Source: Megaustenia siamemsis (taxonomy: Eukaryota; Mollusca; Gastropoda; Stylommatophora; Ariophantidae). From it: DNA of 64,000 bases. The notes under the pieces are model-generated. The model worked only from the letters and a program-made list of their open reading frames with translations. It made no database searches and was not told where the DNA came from. Location: positions 83,777,973-83,841,972 of the forward strand of contig JAVIAB010000051.1 of assembly GCA_032433765.1 (NCBI GenBank). The letters are read 5' to 3'. Position numbers and translations under genes: made by a program. The number at the start of each line of letters is the position of its first letter. Position 1 is the stretch's first letter. Shown here one piece after another: positions 22,402 through 33,478 of the stretch.

Positions 22402-24690
22402 TCTCCTGATGATAGAACATCAAATCAAATTGACCACCTATGTATTAAACAACAATTCAGATCATCATTAATAGATGTAAGAGCATACAGAGGTGCTGAT
22501 GTTAATAGTGACCACAACCTGTGCATTGGGAAAATAAGATTAAAATTTAGAAACCAACAGAAGAGGTCAATTACACATAAAATTGATAGTCATAAACTGA
22601 AAGATGAAGCAATAAAGGAAAAGTTTAACATAGAGCTAAGTAATTGTTATTCAGCACTTGGTGAAATAGACTTAGATATCAATGAAATGTGGGACTCACA
22701 GAGCAAAATACTAATGACAGCAGCAGAAGCAAGTGCTGGACTGAAGAAAATGGAAAAACGAGCTTGGATCTCAGACACCACATGGAAATACATCAAAGAA
22801 AGAAGAGAAGCGAAGAGAGCCATGACTAATGTAAAGACAGATCTTGGAAAGGTTCTGGCAAAAGCAACATACAAAGAATTAGACAACAAAGTGAAAAGTT
22901 CGGCAAGAAGAGATACAAGAGCTTATATAGACAACTTGGCAGAGAAAGCAGAGACAGCTGCAATTACAGGAGACAGCAGAACTCTTTATACTGTACAAAA
23001 GATGCTGACAAACACCTATACATCCAGTGGAACACCAATTCTAGACAAATCTGGATTAATGCTAACAACAAGCGCAGACATAAAAGCCCGTTGGGCGGAA
23101 CACTTCAAAGAAATTCTTAACCGTCCACTACCTCACAGTTTAATAGATTTTGAAGCTGAAACACCAGCAGCAGAATTAGATGTAAATTTAGATGACTTCA
23201 CCTTGAGTGAAATAGAAACCACCTTAAAGCTAATGACCAATAACAAGGCTGCTGGAGAGGATAAGTTAACAGCTGAGATCCTCAAGGCAATTGATAGCCA
23301 TAATTTAATACATCTCCAAAAAATGTTCAACATCATTTGGAAAACAGAGAAGACGCCTCATAAATGGAAAAAAGGAATCATTGTTAAGATCCCAAAAAAG
23401 GGCAATCTTAGAGATTGTAACAATTGGAGAGGCGTGACACTTTTGTCAGTTGCCTCAAAATTATTCTGTAAAATCATCCTAAATAGAATAAAGGATTCAA
23501 TAGATACAGTAATGCGTGAAGAACAGGCTGGGTTTAGAAAAGGGAGAAGCTGTCTTGACCACATTTTCACTCTACGACTTATATTGGAGGAACACATTGA
23601 AAAGCAAAAACCTTTTGTACTTAACTTCATCGACTTCAAAAAAGCATTTGATAGTATTCATAGAGATTCTTTGTGGAAAATTCTGAAGCAATATGGCTTA
23701 CCATCAAAAATCATAAATATTATCAAAGACATGTATGATGGTTACACATGTGCAGTTCGAACAGAGGAAGGACTGAGCGAATGTTTCCCAATAGAAACTG
23801 GGGTTAAACAAGGATGTATTTTATCGCCCTTGTTATTTGGAATTGTTATGGACTTCATAATGAAGAAATGCTGCACTGGTAATAAAGGCATCGAATGGAT
23901 ACAAGGAGACCATTTGGAGGACCTGGACTTTGCTGATGACATAGTTCTCATCAGCAATCAGATAAAAACGATGCAGGAAAACACAAATGAACTATCATCA
24001 ATAGCCATCAAAATTGGGCTTGAGGTCAATCATGAAAAGACTAAAGTCATGAAAAGTTTAATTCCAACAAGTGACAAAATATACATGGAAAACAAACCAG
24101 TAGAAGAGATCGATCACTTCATCTATCTTGGAAGTCACATTGATCGAGAAGGGGATACGAGCAAAGAAATTAGAATCAGACTGGCTAAAGCAGCAATGTC
24201 TTTCAGAAGCCTTGAAAAGTTGTGGAAATCAAAACTCATTAGCACAAACACAAAACTTAGGCTATTCAAATCAAATGTACTATCAACCCTTACGTATGCG
24301 TGTGAAAGCTGGAAAACAACAAGAGATATAGAAACAAAGTTGAACGCATTCGAAAATAAATGTCTAAGGAAAATACTTGGTATAGAATGGAACGAATTCA
24401 AAACAAACGAGGAAATTAGAGAAATCGCCAATCAACCACTAATATCTTCAGTAATAAAGAAAAGACGATGGTCATACGTTGGACATGTGATGAGAAGAGA
24501 TAATAATCGAATAGCAAAGCAAGCCCTCATATGGGAAACAACAGGTAAAAGAAAAAGAGGAAGACCCAGGGAGACACTGAGAAGAACATTGATGAGAGAG
24601 GCAAGAGCAGCAGGAATCGGCTCCCTCAATGAGATAGAACTGCTTGCACAGAACAGAGACAGATGGCGAGATTTGATAAAATATCTTTAA
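22402..24690 (+). CDS. LINE endonuclease (C-terminal end) and reverse transcriptase
   Basis: About 762 codons are open from the truncation point to the stop. The start reads SPDDRTSNQIDHLCI and VNSDHNLCIGKI, the last motifs of an APE-type endonuclease (the SDH catalytic His region). A linker of about 200 residues follows. The reverse transcriptase then shows NNKAAGEDKLTAEI, AGFRKGRSC, FKKAFDS, GVKQGCILSPLLF, DLDFADDIVLI (catalytic FADD) and YLGSHIDREGD. The C-terminal part has YACESWKTT, CLRKILGIEW, YVGHVMRRDN and KRKRGRPRETL. There is no in-frame ATG near the start and no endonuclease N-terminus, so this copy is not autonomous, but its source must have been active recently. Confidence 0.93.
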   Translation, partial: SPDDRTSNQIDHLCIKQQFRSSLIDVRAYRGADVNSDHNLCIGKIRLKFRNQQKRSITHKIDSHKLKDEAIKEKFNIELSNCYSALGEIDLDINEMWDSQSKILMTAAEASAGLKKMEKRAWISDTTWKYIKERREAKRAMTNVKTDLGKVLAKATYKELDNKVKSSARRDTRAYIDNLAEKAETAAITGDSRTLYTVQKMLTNTYTSSGTPILDKSGLMLTTSADIKARWAEHFKEILNRPLPHSLIDFEAETPAAELDVNLDDFTLSEIETTLKLMTNNKAAGEDKLTAEILKAIDSHNLIHLQKMFNIIWKTEKTPHKWKKGIIVKIPKKGNLRDCNNWRGVTLLSVASKLFCKIILNRIKDSIDTVMREEQAGFRKGRSCLDHIFTLRLILEEHIEKQKPFVLNFIDFKKAFDSIHRDSLWKILKQYGLPSKIINIIKDMYDGYTCAVRTEEGLSECFPIETGVKQGCILSPLLFGIVMDFIMKKCCTGNKGIEWIQGDHLEDLDFADDIVLISNQIKTMQENTNELSSIAIKIGLEVNHEKTKVMKSLIPTSDKIYMENKPVEEIDHFIYLGSHIDREGDTSKEIRIRLAKAAMSFRSLEKLWKSKLISTNTKLRLFKSNVLSTLTYACESWKTTRDIETKLNAFENKCLRKILGIEWNEFKTNEEIREIANQPLISSVIKKRRWSYVGHVMRRDNNRIAKQALIWETTGKRKRGRPRETLRRTLMREARAAGIGSLNEIELLAQNRDRWRDLIKYL

Positions 24691-24784
24691 AAGAAAACTG
24701 CTAGAACAAAAATTCATATAGGAGAAGGTGTATCTTGGTCTACGCCCTATGGGCCGGTTACGGCTCGAAAGGTCAATAGATAGA
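22402..24784 (+). mobile_element. LINE-1 copy, longest in the window
   Basis: This is a 2.38-kb insertion with a perfect 14-bp target-site duplication, truncated inside the endonuclease domain. The 3' UTR is only about 95 bp and ends ACGGCTCGAAAGGTCAATAG followed by TAGA repeats. It is nearly identical to the - strand copy at 2476-4035. The uninterrupted reading frame indicates a very recent insertion. Confidence 0.93.
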
Positions 24785-24798
24785 TAGTGTTGTATGTA
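24785..24798. repeat. Target-site duplication, right (LINE-1 at 22402-24784)
   Basis: This is the second copy of TAGTGTTGTATGTA, directly after the TAGA tail. The first three bases could also belong to the tail. Confidence 0.88.
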
Positions 24799-24984
24799 AG
24801 TATATGAGTAAATTTGTTCATAAGTGAACATAAACAAAAATGATTAATATTACTAAATTATTGCAAATTGTTTATAATGGTTGGTGGAGAATTGAGTATT
24901 CTGGGTAACCATCCATGTTTCTAAATATAATAATTGATAACATGATATTTCTTATGTTGCCCTAGAAAAATGAAGTAACAGGCT

Positions 24985-25535
24985 TAAAAATAACAATTTA
25001 ACCCTTACAGAAGGCAAAAAATAGCATTCACAAATAGTAGTTTAACTCTTACAGCAAGCATAAAAATATGGTAATTTAACTCTTACAGTAAGCATTTAAA
25101 TAGTAATTTAACTCTTACAGCAGGGACATAAATAGTAGTTTAACTCTTAAAGAGGGGTAAAAATGGCAATTAAACGCATACAGCAGGCATAACAGTGATA
25201 ATTTAACTGATACAGCAGGCATAATAATGATAATTTAACTGATACAGCAGGCATAACAATGATAATTTAACTGATACAGCAGGCATAACAATGATAATTT
25301 AACTGATACAGCAGGCATAACAATGATAATTTAACTGATACAGCAGGCATAACAATGATAATTTAACTGATACAGCAGGCATAACAATGATAATTTAACT
25401 GATACAGCAGGCATAACAATGATAATTTAACTGATACAGCAGGCATAACAATGATAATTTAACTGATACAGCAGGCATAACAATGATAATTTAACTGATA
25501 CAGCAGGCATGAAAATAATAACTTAACTCTTATTT
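24985..25535. repeat. 32-bp minisatellite with homogeneous core
   Basis: The core unit, AACTGATACAGCAGGCATAA plus CAATGATAATTT, is almost perfect from about 25190 to 25520. The left edge (24985-25190) has diverged units with CTCTTACAG in place of CTGATACAG. A homogeneous centre with decayed edges is the usual result of unequal exchange. Confidence 0.95.
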
Positions 25536-25639
25536 ATAAGTTCTTTTACTTCTTAGTTCATGTATATAGAGGCCCAGCAAGTCATTAAAACACAAATCAT
25601 CAGTCAAATGAATGTTCTGGGTTAATATCAACTATTACA

Positions 25640-26455
25640 CTGAACAATTGGAGGTCATAATATAAATAACCTAAGGTATGCTGATGATACAGTATTAATC
25701 GCTAAGAGTGAAAATGAGTTACAAGAAATATTGGACATTATAGTGAAAGAAAGCAAAAATAAAAGACTCAGCCTTAATAGCAAAAAGAGAAAGGTAATGG
25801 TAACAACAAAGAAAAAGACATCACCTCAGTGCAAAATAAAGAGAAGTGGAAAAATATTAAAACAGGTAAATGAGTTGAAATATTTGGGTACTTTGTTAAC
25901 CTCAGACGGAAGATGTACAAAAGAGGTGAGATGTAGAATGGCTCAGGCAAAAGCAGCTTTCCAGAAAATGAGGAAGATACTATGCAATCCATTTTTGACA
26001 CTAGAAACAAGAAAAAATGTTCTTAAATGTTATGTAGAGCCAGTCTTAACATTGATGTGAATCATGGACAATAGGACAACAGACAAGAAAATCACTGGAA
26101 GATGTAGAAATGTGGTTTTACAGAAGAATGTTGAGAATACCATGGACAGCTAAGAAGAGTAATGAAAATGTTCTGAAAGAGGTCAAAGCAAAAAGAGAGC
26201 TAATCTCCAATATTAGGAAGAAACAATCATCATTTTTTGGGCCATGTAATGAGAAGAGAACAACTGGAATATATTGTAACAACTGGAAAAATTGAGGGAC
26301 GAAGAGATCGAGGGAAGCAATGAGAGAAAATACCAGACAGCTTAAGAGAATAGCTTGGCAGAAGGTCAACAACAGAAATGATAAATAACTGTCGAGATCG
26401 AAAGTTGTGGAGAGACATAATCACCTACGCCAGTAGGCTCAGTACTTGATGATGA
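25640..26455 (+). pseudogene. LINE-4 remnant, most complete copy
   Basis: It begins just before the catalytic motif (NLRYADDTVLIAKSENELQ) and continues LKYLGTLLTSDGRCTKEV, AKAAFQKMRKIL, MWFYRRMLRIPW, then GPCNEKRT where a frameshift breaks GHVMRRE. It ends RDRKLWRDIITYASR and a GATGATGAT tail. Two or three frameshifts or stops are visible, so it is inactive. Confidence 0.85.
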
Positions 26456-26769
26456 TTACACTGAAGTAAAGCTCAGAAATATTGACTGACAATTAGAATC
26501 CAAGTATCCAAATTTAATACAGGCATCACCAGTGCCAGTGTTGGATAGCAAATATGATAACCACACAGGTCCTACAGAATGGTTCTCTGTGTACATACTT
26601 GAGGAGAAAAGATTGGTCCACACATGTCACCATCTACATATAGAGAAACTGTGGAGTGGAATTGAAATCCAGAGGCAGACAGTAATTTTGTCAGAGAATT
26701 TGAAATCCCAATCTGAGTGGTCATTTTAGATGAAAAATGATCTGAATGACTTAATAATTTACCTATTTC

Positions 26770-26885
26770 TGAAACATTTCTTATTTAGTTGACTTCATAA
26801 AACATCTACATTTCTTATTTAGATGACTTCAAAAAACATCTACATTTCTTATTTAGATGACTTCAAAAAACATCTACATTACAAT
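26770..26885. repeat. 34-bp tandem repeat, 3 copies
   Basis: The unit is GACTTCAAAAAACATCTACA plus TTTCTTATTTAGAT, with the first copy slightly different. Confidence 0.9.
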
Positions 26886-28769
26886 AGAGTATAATGTTGA
26901 CATCACAAATGATTGGAAGAGTTTAATTTTTTGAACTGTCTGGCCAAGGAAAAATGGGGAAGTCATCAGATCTTTTCTCATCGCAGTCAATCCTATTTCT
27001 TTTCCAGCTTTTGCTGGTCAGCATATATCTGAATATAGATGGCTTGAATGCTCTAGACTATGAAATCGTTCATTTATTATCGTTCATCCCATGGGTTTTG
27101 TTATCTTTCAGTTTTCATATGTGATATTTTTATCTCATTGATAACTTTATATTTTAAGTAGCTATCCAGAGATTTTATGGAGCTGAATTTTGTACTTGTT
27201 AGTGAGTTTGTCCACTTGATATTCAAGTATTTTCAATTAATGATCATTATCTGATTTCTCTCTCTGCTCTCAAACTAGACTGTTATGTGCTTTGTTTCTG
27301 ACATCATTGGTGCATTCTGATGCAGGCTGAAATGATGTGTTCTTCAAAGATTTCAGGAATTTGAAATCAAGTATTTTACACATAGAAAGAAATAACTGTT
27401 GTGGATAAAAGTGTATTTTACCGGCAATCGCGTACTTTGAATTACAGAATGAGATTCTGCCTCAAGTGCCTCACTGTTGAAGAATAGAATGTAATATTTT
27501 CACAAAATGAAAAGAACAACTACTGTCAGACACAGAGATAGTTGCAAATATAAGAATATGCATAAGCTATAAAACATACAAAAAAAAAAAAGAAAGAAAA
27601 ACAGCCTTTATGAAATCGTTAACATTTATATTAGTACTAAATGTGAGGAGGTTGTACTAAAGCAAGAATTTAATTATAAACATGAATTGGCAGCCGCAAT
27701 TGACTTGGTTGGTTGGAATTTAAGCACAAGATTGCAACATGTAATGCAATAAAATAAAATATGATAACATACCATGATCATGATTCACAATCAGCAAAAG
27801 TATGTGTATGTATATAATAAATGTTAACACAAGTACAGCTTGCACAAAATAGTACAGTATTTAATCAACAAATGACAAATTAAATGCTAAAAATCCGTGT
27901 TGTTAGTAAGTTAGTTAGAAGAACTTTTCGTGTTGATCATTATCATTCCAGTAAATTACATTTCCTCATTTATTCCTTCTATTTTATTTGTACCAAGCTT
28001 CATTTAAAATCAGAGAAGCAAATGTGAACATTTTTTAAAAATGTGTGCTTAATTAAGATAGCACATGCCAAACAAGAAGGGTCGTCAGCCCACCACCTGA
28101 TTAGACCTTACTTCCTCTTGTTGGTCTCCCTAGCAACAGTCGGCATCCAAACATTCTAGTCAACAAGATTAGGTTTACTGTAGTTCCTGCAGTAGTGGGG
28201 TTAGTTGATACAGAAGACCTAGTATTGTTGTACCTCCAAGTAGAACAAGCTATTTATATCTTTTTGAAGCATAGCGTGAATCCATAACTTTCCCGACGTA
28301 TGTCATTATACGTATAATGCAGAGAGAGAAAATTGTTGGAATGGATAGCAAGTAATAAATACATTAAATAATGAAAATGTTGACAGTCCTTTTAAAACGA
28401 CACAGATGGTGTACATTCATAACTCCTATCCTGATTCACGGAGTCAGTTTCATTGCAGTTGAGACTCCCAAATCCATTCCACCGCCAGTCCCTAACATTT
28501 CTCGAAGCATATACAGACTGAATGTTCCTGTAAGGTGTTGTTTGTGGATACATTTACTTTTCCCATTAAGTCAATTATGTATAATTTATATCATTACTTT
28601 GTAAAAGGCTGTCTCAAGTTGAATGCTAGCTAGAGATTAGTAGTACTGTGTTTTAATCATAAAAATTAAACTTATTTACTTAGTTAAGTTAAATGGTTAA
28701 AGAGCTAATCAGTTTAGTTAAATGAATCACTTTAATGAAGCAACGATGGTTACATGGAATGTTCAATAC
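26886..28769. other. Intergenic AT-rich stretch
   Basis: No supported gene. A perfect 16-bp palindrome (CATTATACGTATAATG) sits at about 28306-28321. Confidence 0.45.
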
Positions 28770-30160
28770 AGCAAGGGTACATCAATAAACACATTGACTG
28801 GCAACTATTACAAGTAATTCCCCTTGGAATAATAAATGAAACAAAAGAGAATTTTCACAATACCGTGGCATCTTACTGCTGAGCCACGCAGACAAAATGT
28901 ATACCAAGATTATAGAAACAAGATTAAGAGACCTATTATAGAAACAAGAGAGACCTATTATAGAACCAAAGTTGGCGGAAAAACAGATGAAGTTTTAAAA
29001 AAAAATAGAAGCTGTACACAGATGCCATATTTACACTCATGCAACTAGTAGAGAAGAACATAGAATATAAAAAGAATCTGTGCATAGCATTTGTGGTCCA
29101 GGAGAAAGCTTTCGATAGGGCGGATAGAAATGTATTAGGACAAGCATTGGTTTATTATGGAGTAAATGATCACCTTATTAGATGACGCAAGAGCTTATAT
29201 AGTAACTGTAAAAGTATGATTAGAGCGAGTAAAAGAAGATCAAAACAATTCACAGTAACACCTGGTGTAAGACAAGGCCGCGTGTTGTCACCACTCTTGT
29301 TTATCACTTACATTGACAAAATATACAAGGATGCCAAATCACAGTGTGCAGTTATAAGTTAATTACATTTTTACTGACGACCAAGTCCCAATAGCTCCCA
29401 AAGAAACATAAATTCAACAACATCTACTGTCCTTGAATAAAGAATGTAAAATAAATAACATATGAGTACTGAAAAAAAAGAAGTTGCACCAATAGGAAGA
29501 CAAAAGAAGAGACTAAACATAGCTATAGAACACCAAGTTATAAAACAAGTAACACACTTTATATATCTGGGAACAATATTCTCCGAAGATGGTAAAATCG
29601 ATAAAGAAATAGATATACGATGCAATAAGGCAAACCAAATAATGGGGGCAGCATTCCTTATATTTCAACAGAAAGCAACAGCCTATTACCACAAATAAAC
29701 ATAGTATACAGAGAATATTCATTCCAATTTTGAGCTACCAATATCAAACAAGGTCACTTACGTCTAAACATAAAAGAAAGCTTGCCAACACAGAGATGTG
29801 ATGTCTGAGAGAAGCGCTTGAAGTAACCAGAAAAGACAGAATCAGAAATATTACAAGAGAAAGAGTAATCATTGAGCCAATCCTAAGCTACATACAGAAA
29901 CAACAAAGAAATTGGTTTGCCCATCTATAAATAATGCCGCGTGATTTCTTACCATACAAAAGATATGTTAAAGGGGAGAAGGGAGAAGAGCAAGAGGCAG
30001 ACCCAGAGTATGATGGACAGTCAATATCAAATAAACGCTACAGCATCAACTGACAATGGTTGATGCCGCCATAAGGACGAGATCGAGAACTTCGTATCTT
30101 CCATGACACCCGAACGGGCACAAGAGAGGGCGAAGAAGAAAAAGAAGAAGATGAAGAATG
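28770..30160 (+). pseudogene. LINE-3 (GAA-tailed) decayed reverse-transcriptase region
   Basis: The frame shifts repeatedly. Pieces in order are SCTQMPYLHSC-region, NLCIAFVVQEKAFDRADR (first catalytic Asp region), VLGQALVYYGV, TPGVRQGRVLSPLLFITYID, then VTHFIYLGTIFSEDGKIDKE and a CHV-like segment, ending in AAGAAGAAAAAGAAGAAGAT. The YADD core is not readable. It is the older relative of 10890-11605. Confidence 0.8.
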
Positions 30161-31021
30161 AAGCTACATGTTTACCGTTAATTAATGCTAGTAAATTGTT
30201 AATTACTTAACAGTAAACAAGTTGTTTCATTAAAATGGTTAATTTGACTAAAATGATTGGCTTGTTTACTGTCAGTTGGGGCAAAAGGTGTGAGCTCACA
30301 GGCCGCTGACAAACATAACAATCGATGCAGGTCTTTTTCCATTGAATCTAATGTTTTCACACTTTTTATGATTATTACTTCCCTCCTCCCTCTCCCAAAC
30401 TATTCCATTAGGACATAGACTGTACCGAAGTGTTCTTAATCATTTCTGCCTTTGTCTGTTGCTTCGTCTTGTCATTTATCTTTGTGACCTGAATATTTTA
30501 TTCTAGTCTATTCTGTTTTATCTTTCTCCGTGTGTTCCAGATGACTGTTTTGCGGTATGTGTGGTTAGTTTTTCCAGCTTGTTTCTTATCTGCCTTCCTC
30601 TCGTTGCTCGATTTTTATTTATGATTTCGCCCACTATGGGCTAGTTACTGATCCATTTACTGACATGAATCGGTTTGTTGAAAGTGAATAATAGTTTATG
30701 TGAGTTGCTAATCTACTAACTGAGACTAAACAGTTTAGGTGAGTTGAAATTCTTTGTTAAATTAATCAGTTTATTGTCGCTGAAAAACTCTATCAAACTA
30801 ATTATTGTAGCAAAACTGTCACTTGTATATTACTATTATCATTGTTGTAAATTATTTTACTGATACGTATAAGCATGACTTCTTTTTTTTTCGCAAAAAT
30901 GTTCTGTGAATTTTAGGAAGTCATTGAAAAATAGCATTGCAGCTTGTTTCAGAAGTGGCCTGGTATTTGACGGGAGACAAATAATAATAAATGAATATCA
31001 TTATGAAGGGAAACTCTCGAG

Positions 31022-31330
31022 GATCAACGAATCATTTCAGGGGAAGAGCTATGTTTACAGCATTAGGGAACAAAATGACAAACAATCAACAGAAAAAAAA
31101 AAACAAAGAGGAAGATGGTCCGAAGCTGAATCGAACCCGTACTTCTCGGCACAGCTTCTTACCACGTGAAACCAAAAGCTAGAGCGCACGGCCAGCTAGG
31201 CTATCTATAATGCTCTATCCGTTCTTTCGTTCCAATCTATTGTTTTTTTTTTTCAGTTGTTGATTGTTTGTAATTTTTTTTCCCCGAATGCTGTAAGCAT
31301 ACCTCTTCCCTTGAAATAATTCGCTGGTAA
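31022..31330. mobile_element. Foldback element with tRNA-like core
   Basis: The left arm (31022-31106) and right arm (31239-31330) are imperfect inverted repeats: AATCATTTCAGGGGAAGAG pairs with the complement of CTCTTCCCTTGAAATAATT, continuing through TACAGCAT and CAAACAATCAAC to an A/T run. Read on the - strand, the 130-bp core has an A-box-like TAGCCTAGCTGG and a perfect B-box-like GGGTTCGATTC. It could be a MITE carrying a tRNA-like sequence or two opposed SINE copies. Confidence 0.6.
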
Positions 31331-31395
31331 ATTACGGTTTTCATGTTTTATAGAGTTGGATGAGTTTCCATAATCTTTGAAACTTAATTTAGTGA

Positions 31396-31900
31396 TGATG
31401 ATCATCATCATCAAGTACCGTGCATACTGGCGTAGGTGATAATGTCTCTCCACAACTTTCGATCTCGACAGTTATTTGTCATTTCCGTTGTTAACCTTCT
31501 GCCATGTCATTCTCTTAAGCTGTCTGGTATCTTTTCTCTTTGCTTCCCTCAATCTCTTCGTCCCTCGATTTGTCCATTTGTTACAATATATTCCAGCTGT
31601 TCCCTTCTCATTACATGGCCAAAAATGATGTTTATTTCTTCATAATATTGGAAATTAGCTGTCTTTTTGCTTTGGCCTCTTTCAGAACGTTTTCATTACT
31701 TTTCTTGGCTGTCCGTGGTATTCTCAACATTCTTCTGTAAAACCACATTTCTACATCCTCCAGTGATTTTCTTGTCTGTTGTCCTGTTATCCATGATTCA
31801 CATCTATATGTTAAGACTGACTCTACATAATATTTAAGAACTCTTTTTTTTTGTTTCTATTGTCAAAAATGGATTGTATAGTATCTTCCTCGTGTTTTGG
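31396..31900 (-). pseudogene. LINE-4 remnant
   Basis: This is the reverse complement of the 3' half of the 25640-26455 element: a GATGATCATCATC tail at 31396, GTCGAGATCGAAAGTTGTGG, CATGTAATGAGAAGGGAACA, CATTTCTACATCCTCCAGTG (complement) and the MAQAK region at 31905. It lies just downstream of the - strand gene end at 32506. Confidence 0.8.
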
Positions 31901-32505
31901 AAAGCTGTTTTTGCCTGAGCCATTCTGCCTCTCACTTAGTGATGATATGTATATGTTTTGTTCAACTCATCAACTTAACGCTACTTATACGTAATGCTTT
32001 TTTTATCTATTTTTTTTTCTTTCGGAACTCTAATCTCTATCGTAATCCGTTCAATAAAATGAGAAAACAACAAATGACAATATACCTGAAAGTCTGCTGT
32101 ACTTACTTCTCTATTACCGTTGTCAACAATCATAGTAATTAAAATAAGCTGACAACAATTCTAGTTTTAGTTGCTTTTTAATAATGTATCTCTGGGCCGT
32201 TCAAGTGCCCGAAACGCGTTCCAGCTAAGAAAAGAAAAAAAAAAAGCAGTCCTGCATGTATGTTAGATAATATTAGTAGGTTTATTTACAGGTCAATGTC
32301 TAATGGCAACTCTCTCACTTTGTTCTCCTACCCGAAATGCGACATAAATCCTTCGTATTGAAGTCTAGTCACTTTATTCCAGCTATTTCTAAATTGTAGG
32401 CTCCCCGTACCGATGTGGCCAACATTATTTCTGATGTTGAGTTTCACAAACATGTATCCGACAATGCTGGGCGTCACTCTTTAATCAATGATAAGATATG
32501 AAACC

Positions 32506-32739
32506 TTAAGACATCCACGTGAAATGGTCTCTGTATGTTGTATTACTTCGGCTGCCATGGTTAGCATTTCTGATGCCAAGTCTTGATGCGACTGCACCGC
32601 TATCAGGTTGGCTGTTTGCAAATGGGGGAGATAGCATTGATACTGGTGACGACACTGATGATCCTGAAAGTGGTGAGGACGGCGCTGATGCAATGCGTCT
32701 AGAAAAGCCACGACTACCTGACGGCATACGGAAGGATTC
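32506..32739 (-). CDS. Unrecognised Ser/Pro-rich protein, C-terminal exon
   Basis: On the - strand a T-tract acceptor (attatatttttttcag, AG at 32741-32740) opens a 234-nt exon in phase 0 that runs to a TAA stop at 32508-32506. It encodes a disordered, basic, Ser/Pro-rich tail: FRMPSGSRGFSRRIASAPSS, then GSSVSSPVSMLSPPF, a polar segment and the C-terminal end DHFTWMS. SRRIASAPSSP looks like a phosphorylation/14-3-3-type patch (inference). The strong acceptor, phase and composition favour a real exon. The likely upstream exon is at 50775-51030, joined in phase 0. I do not recognise the family; a C-terminal cytoplasmic tail of a receptor, channel or scaffold is possible. Confidence 0.6.
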   Translation of the reverse strand, partial: ESFRMPSGSRGFSRRIASAPSSPLSGSSVSSPVSMLSPPFANSQPDSGAVASRLGIRNANHGSRSNTTYRDHFTWMS

Positions 32740-33282
32740 CTGAAAAAAATATAATGCAGAGTACATTTTCCATTTTAATAAAAGTGTCAGAATATTGTAA
32801 AATGTTAATAATTATTGTTTTTAAGAATTTATCGATTCGTTTTTTTTAATGGGTGGGAAAATTGTTACCTTTTAACCATTTTTGCTACCATTTTTGGTCC
32901 ACTCTTTTCGAGTTTTAACTGCCAAGGGTTGTTTAACTTGCGCGCAAAATATACACGGAACTTCGGTTTTCTAGCCGTTATCCGAAAAGACTATAAATCG
33001 GATCTTACAACTAGAGACTAGGGGAGGGTAAAGCCATGAAGAAACTACGGACAGATAACAGGAAAAGTGTATGATGAGCAACAGCTTGCTAACCATCAAC
33101 ACAATGGTCGCAGTATGCAGACCATGATTATGTCGTGCTCTAATGTAAGTCAGATTGTGTGCTTATTGCAAGGACAAATACTACACGTTTTTCACATGCG
33201 CTGTTTGAGACGGTTACTTAAAATCTTTTTGGAGAGATCAAAAGTGACAAGCTATAAGGTGGTATCCTCTTTGATTAATTAG
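32740..33282. other. Proposed intron, satellite-free part
   Basis: This is the end of the proposed 18-kb intron 32740-50774 (- strand). No other feature is seen. Confidence 0.35.
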
Positions 33283-33470
33283 CATGTTCACAATCCTACA
33301 TCAACTATGTAATGAAAGAATATGTTCACAGTACTATAACAACGTTATGATAACAAATATATTCACAATCCTACAACGACATGTAGTAACAAAAATGTTC
33401 ACAATTCTACAACACCGTTATGGTAACAAACATATTAACAATCATACAACAACGTTTTGGTTGTCTTCTC
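33283..33470. repeat. 36-bp degenerate tandem repeat, 5 copies
   Basis: Variants of ATGTTCACAATCCTACAACA followed by ACGTTATGATAACAAA occur five times in a row, diverged from one another. It directly precedes the large satellite but has a different unit. Confidence 0.85.
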
Positions 33471-33478
33471 CCATTGTT

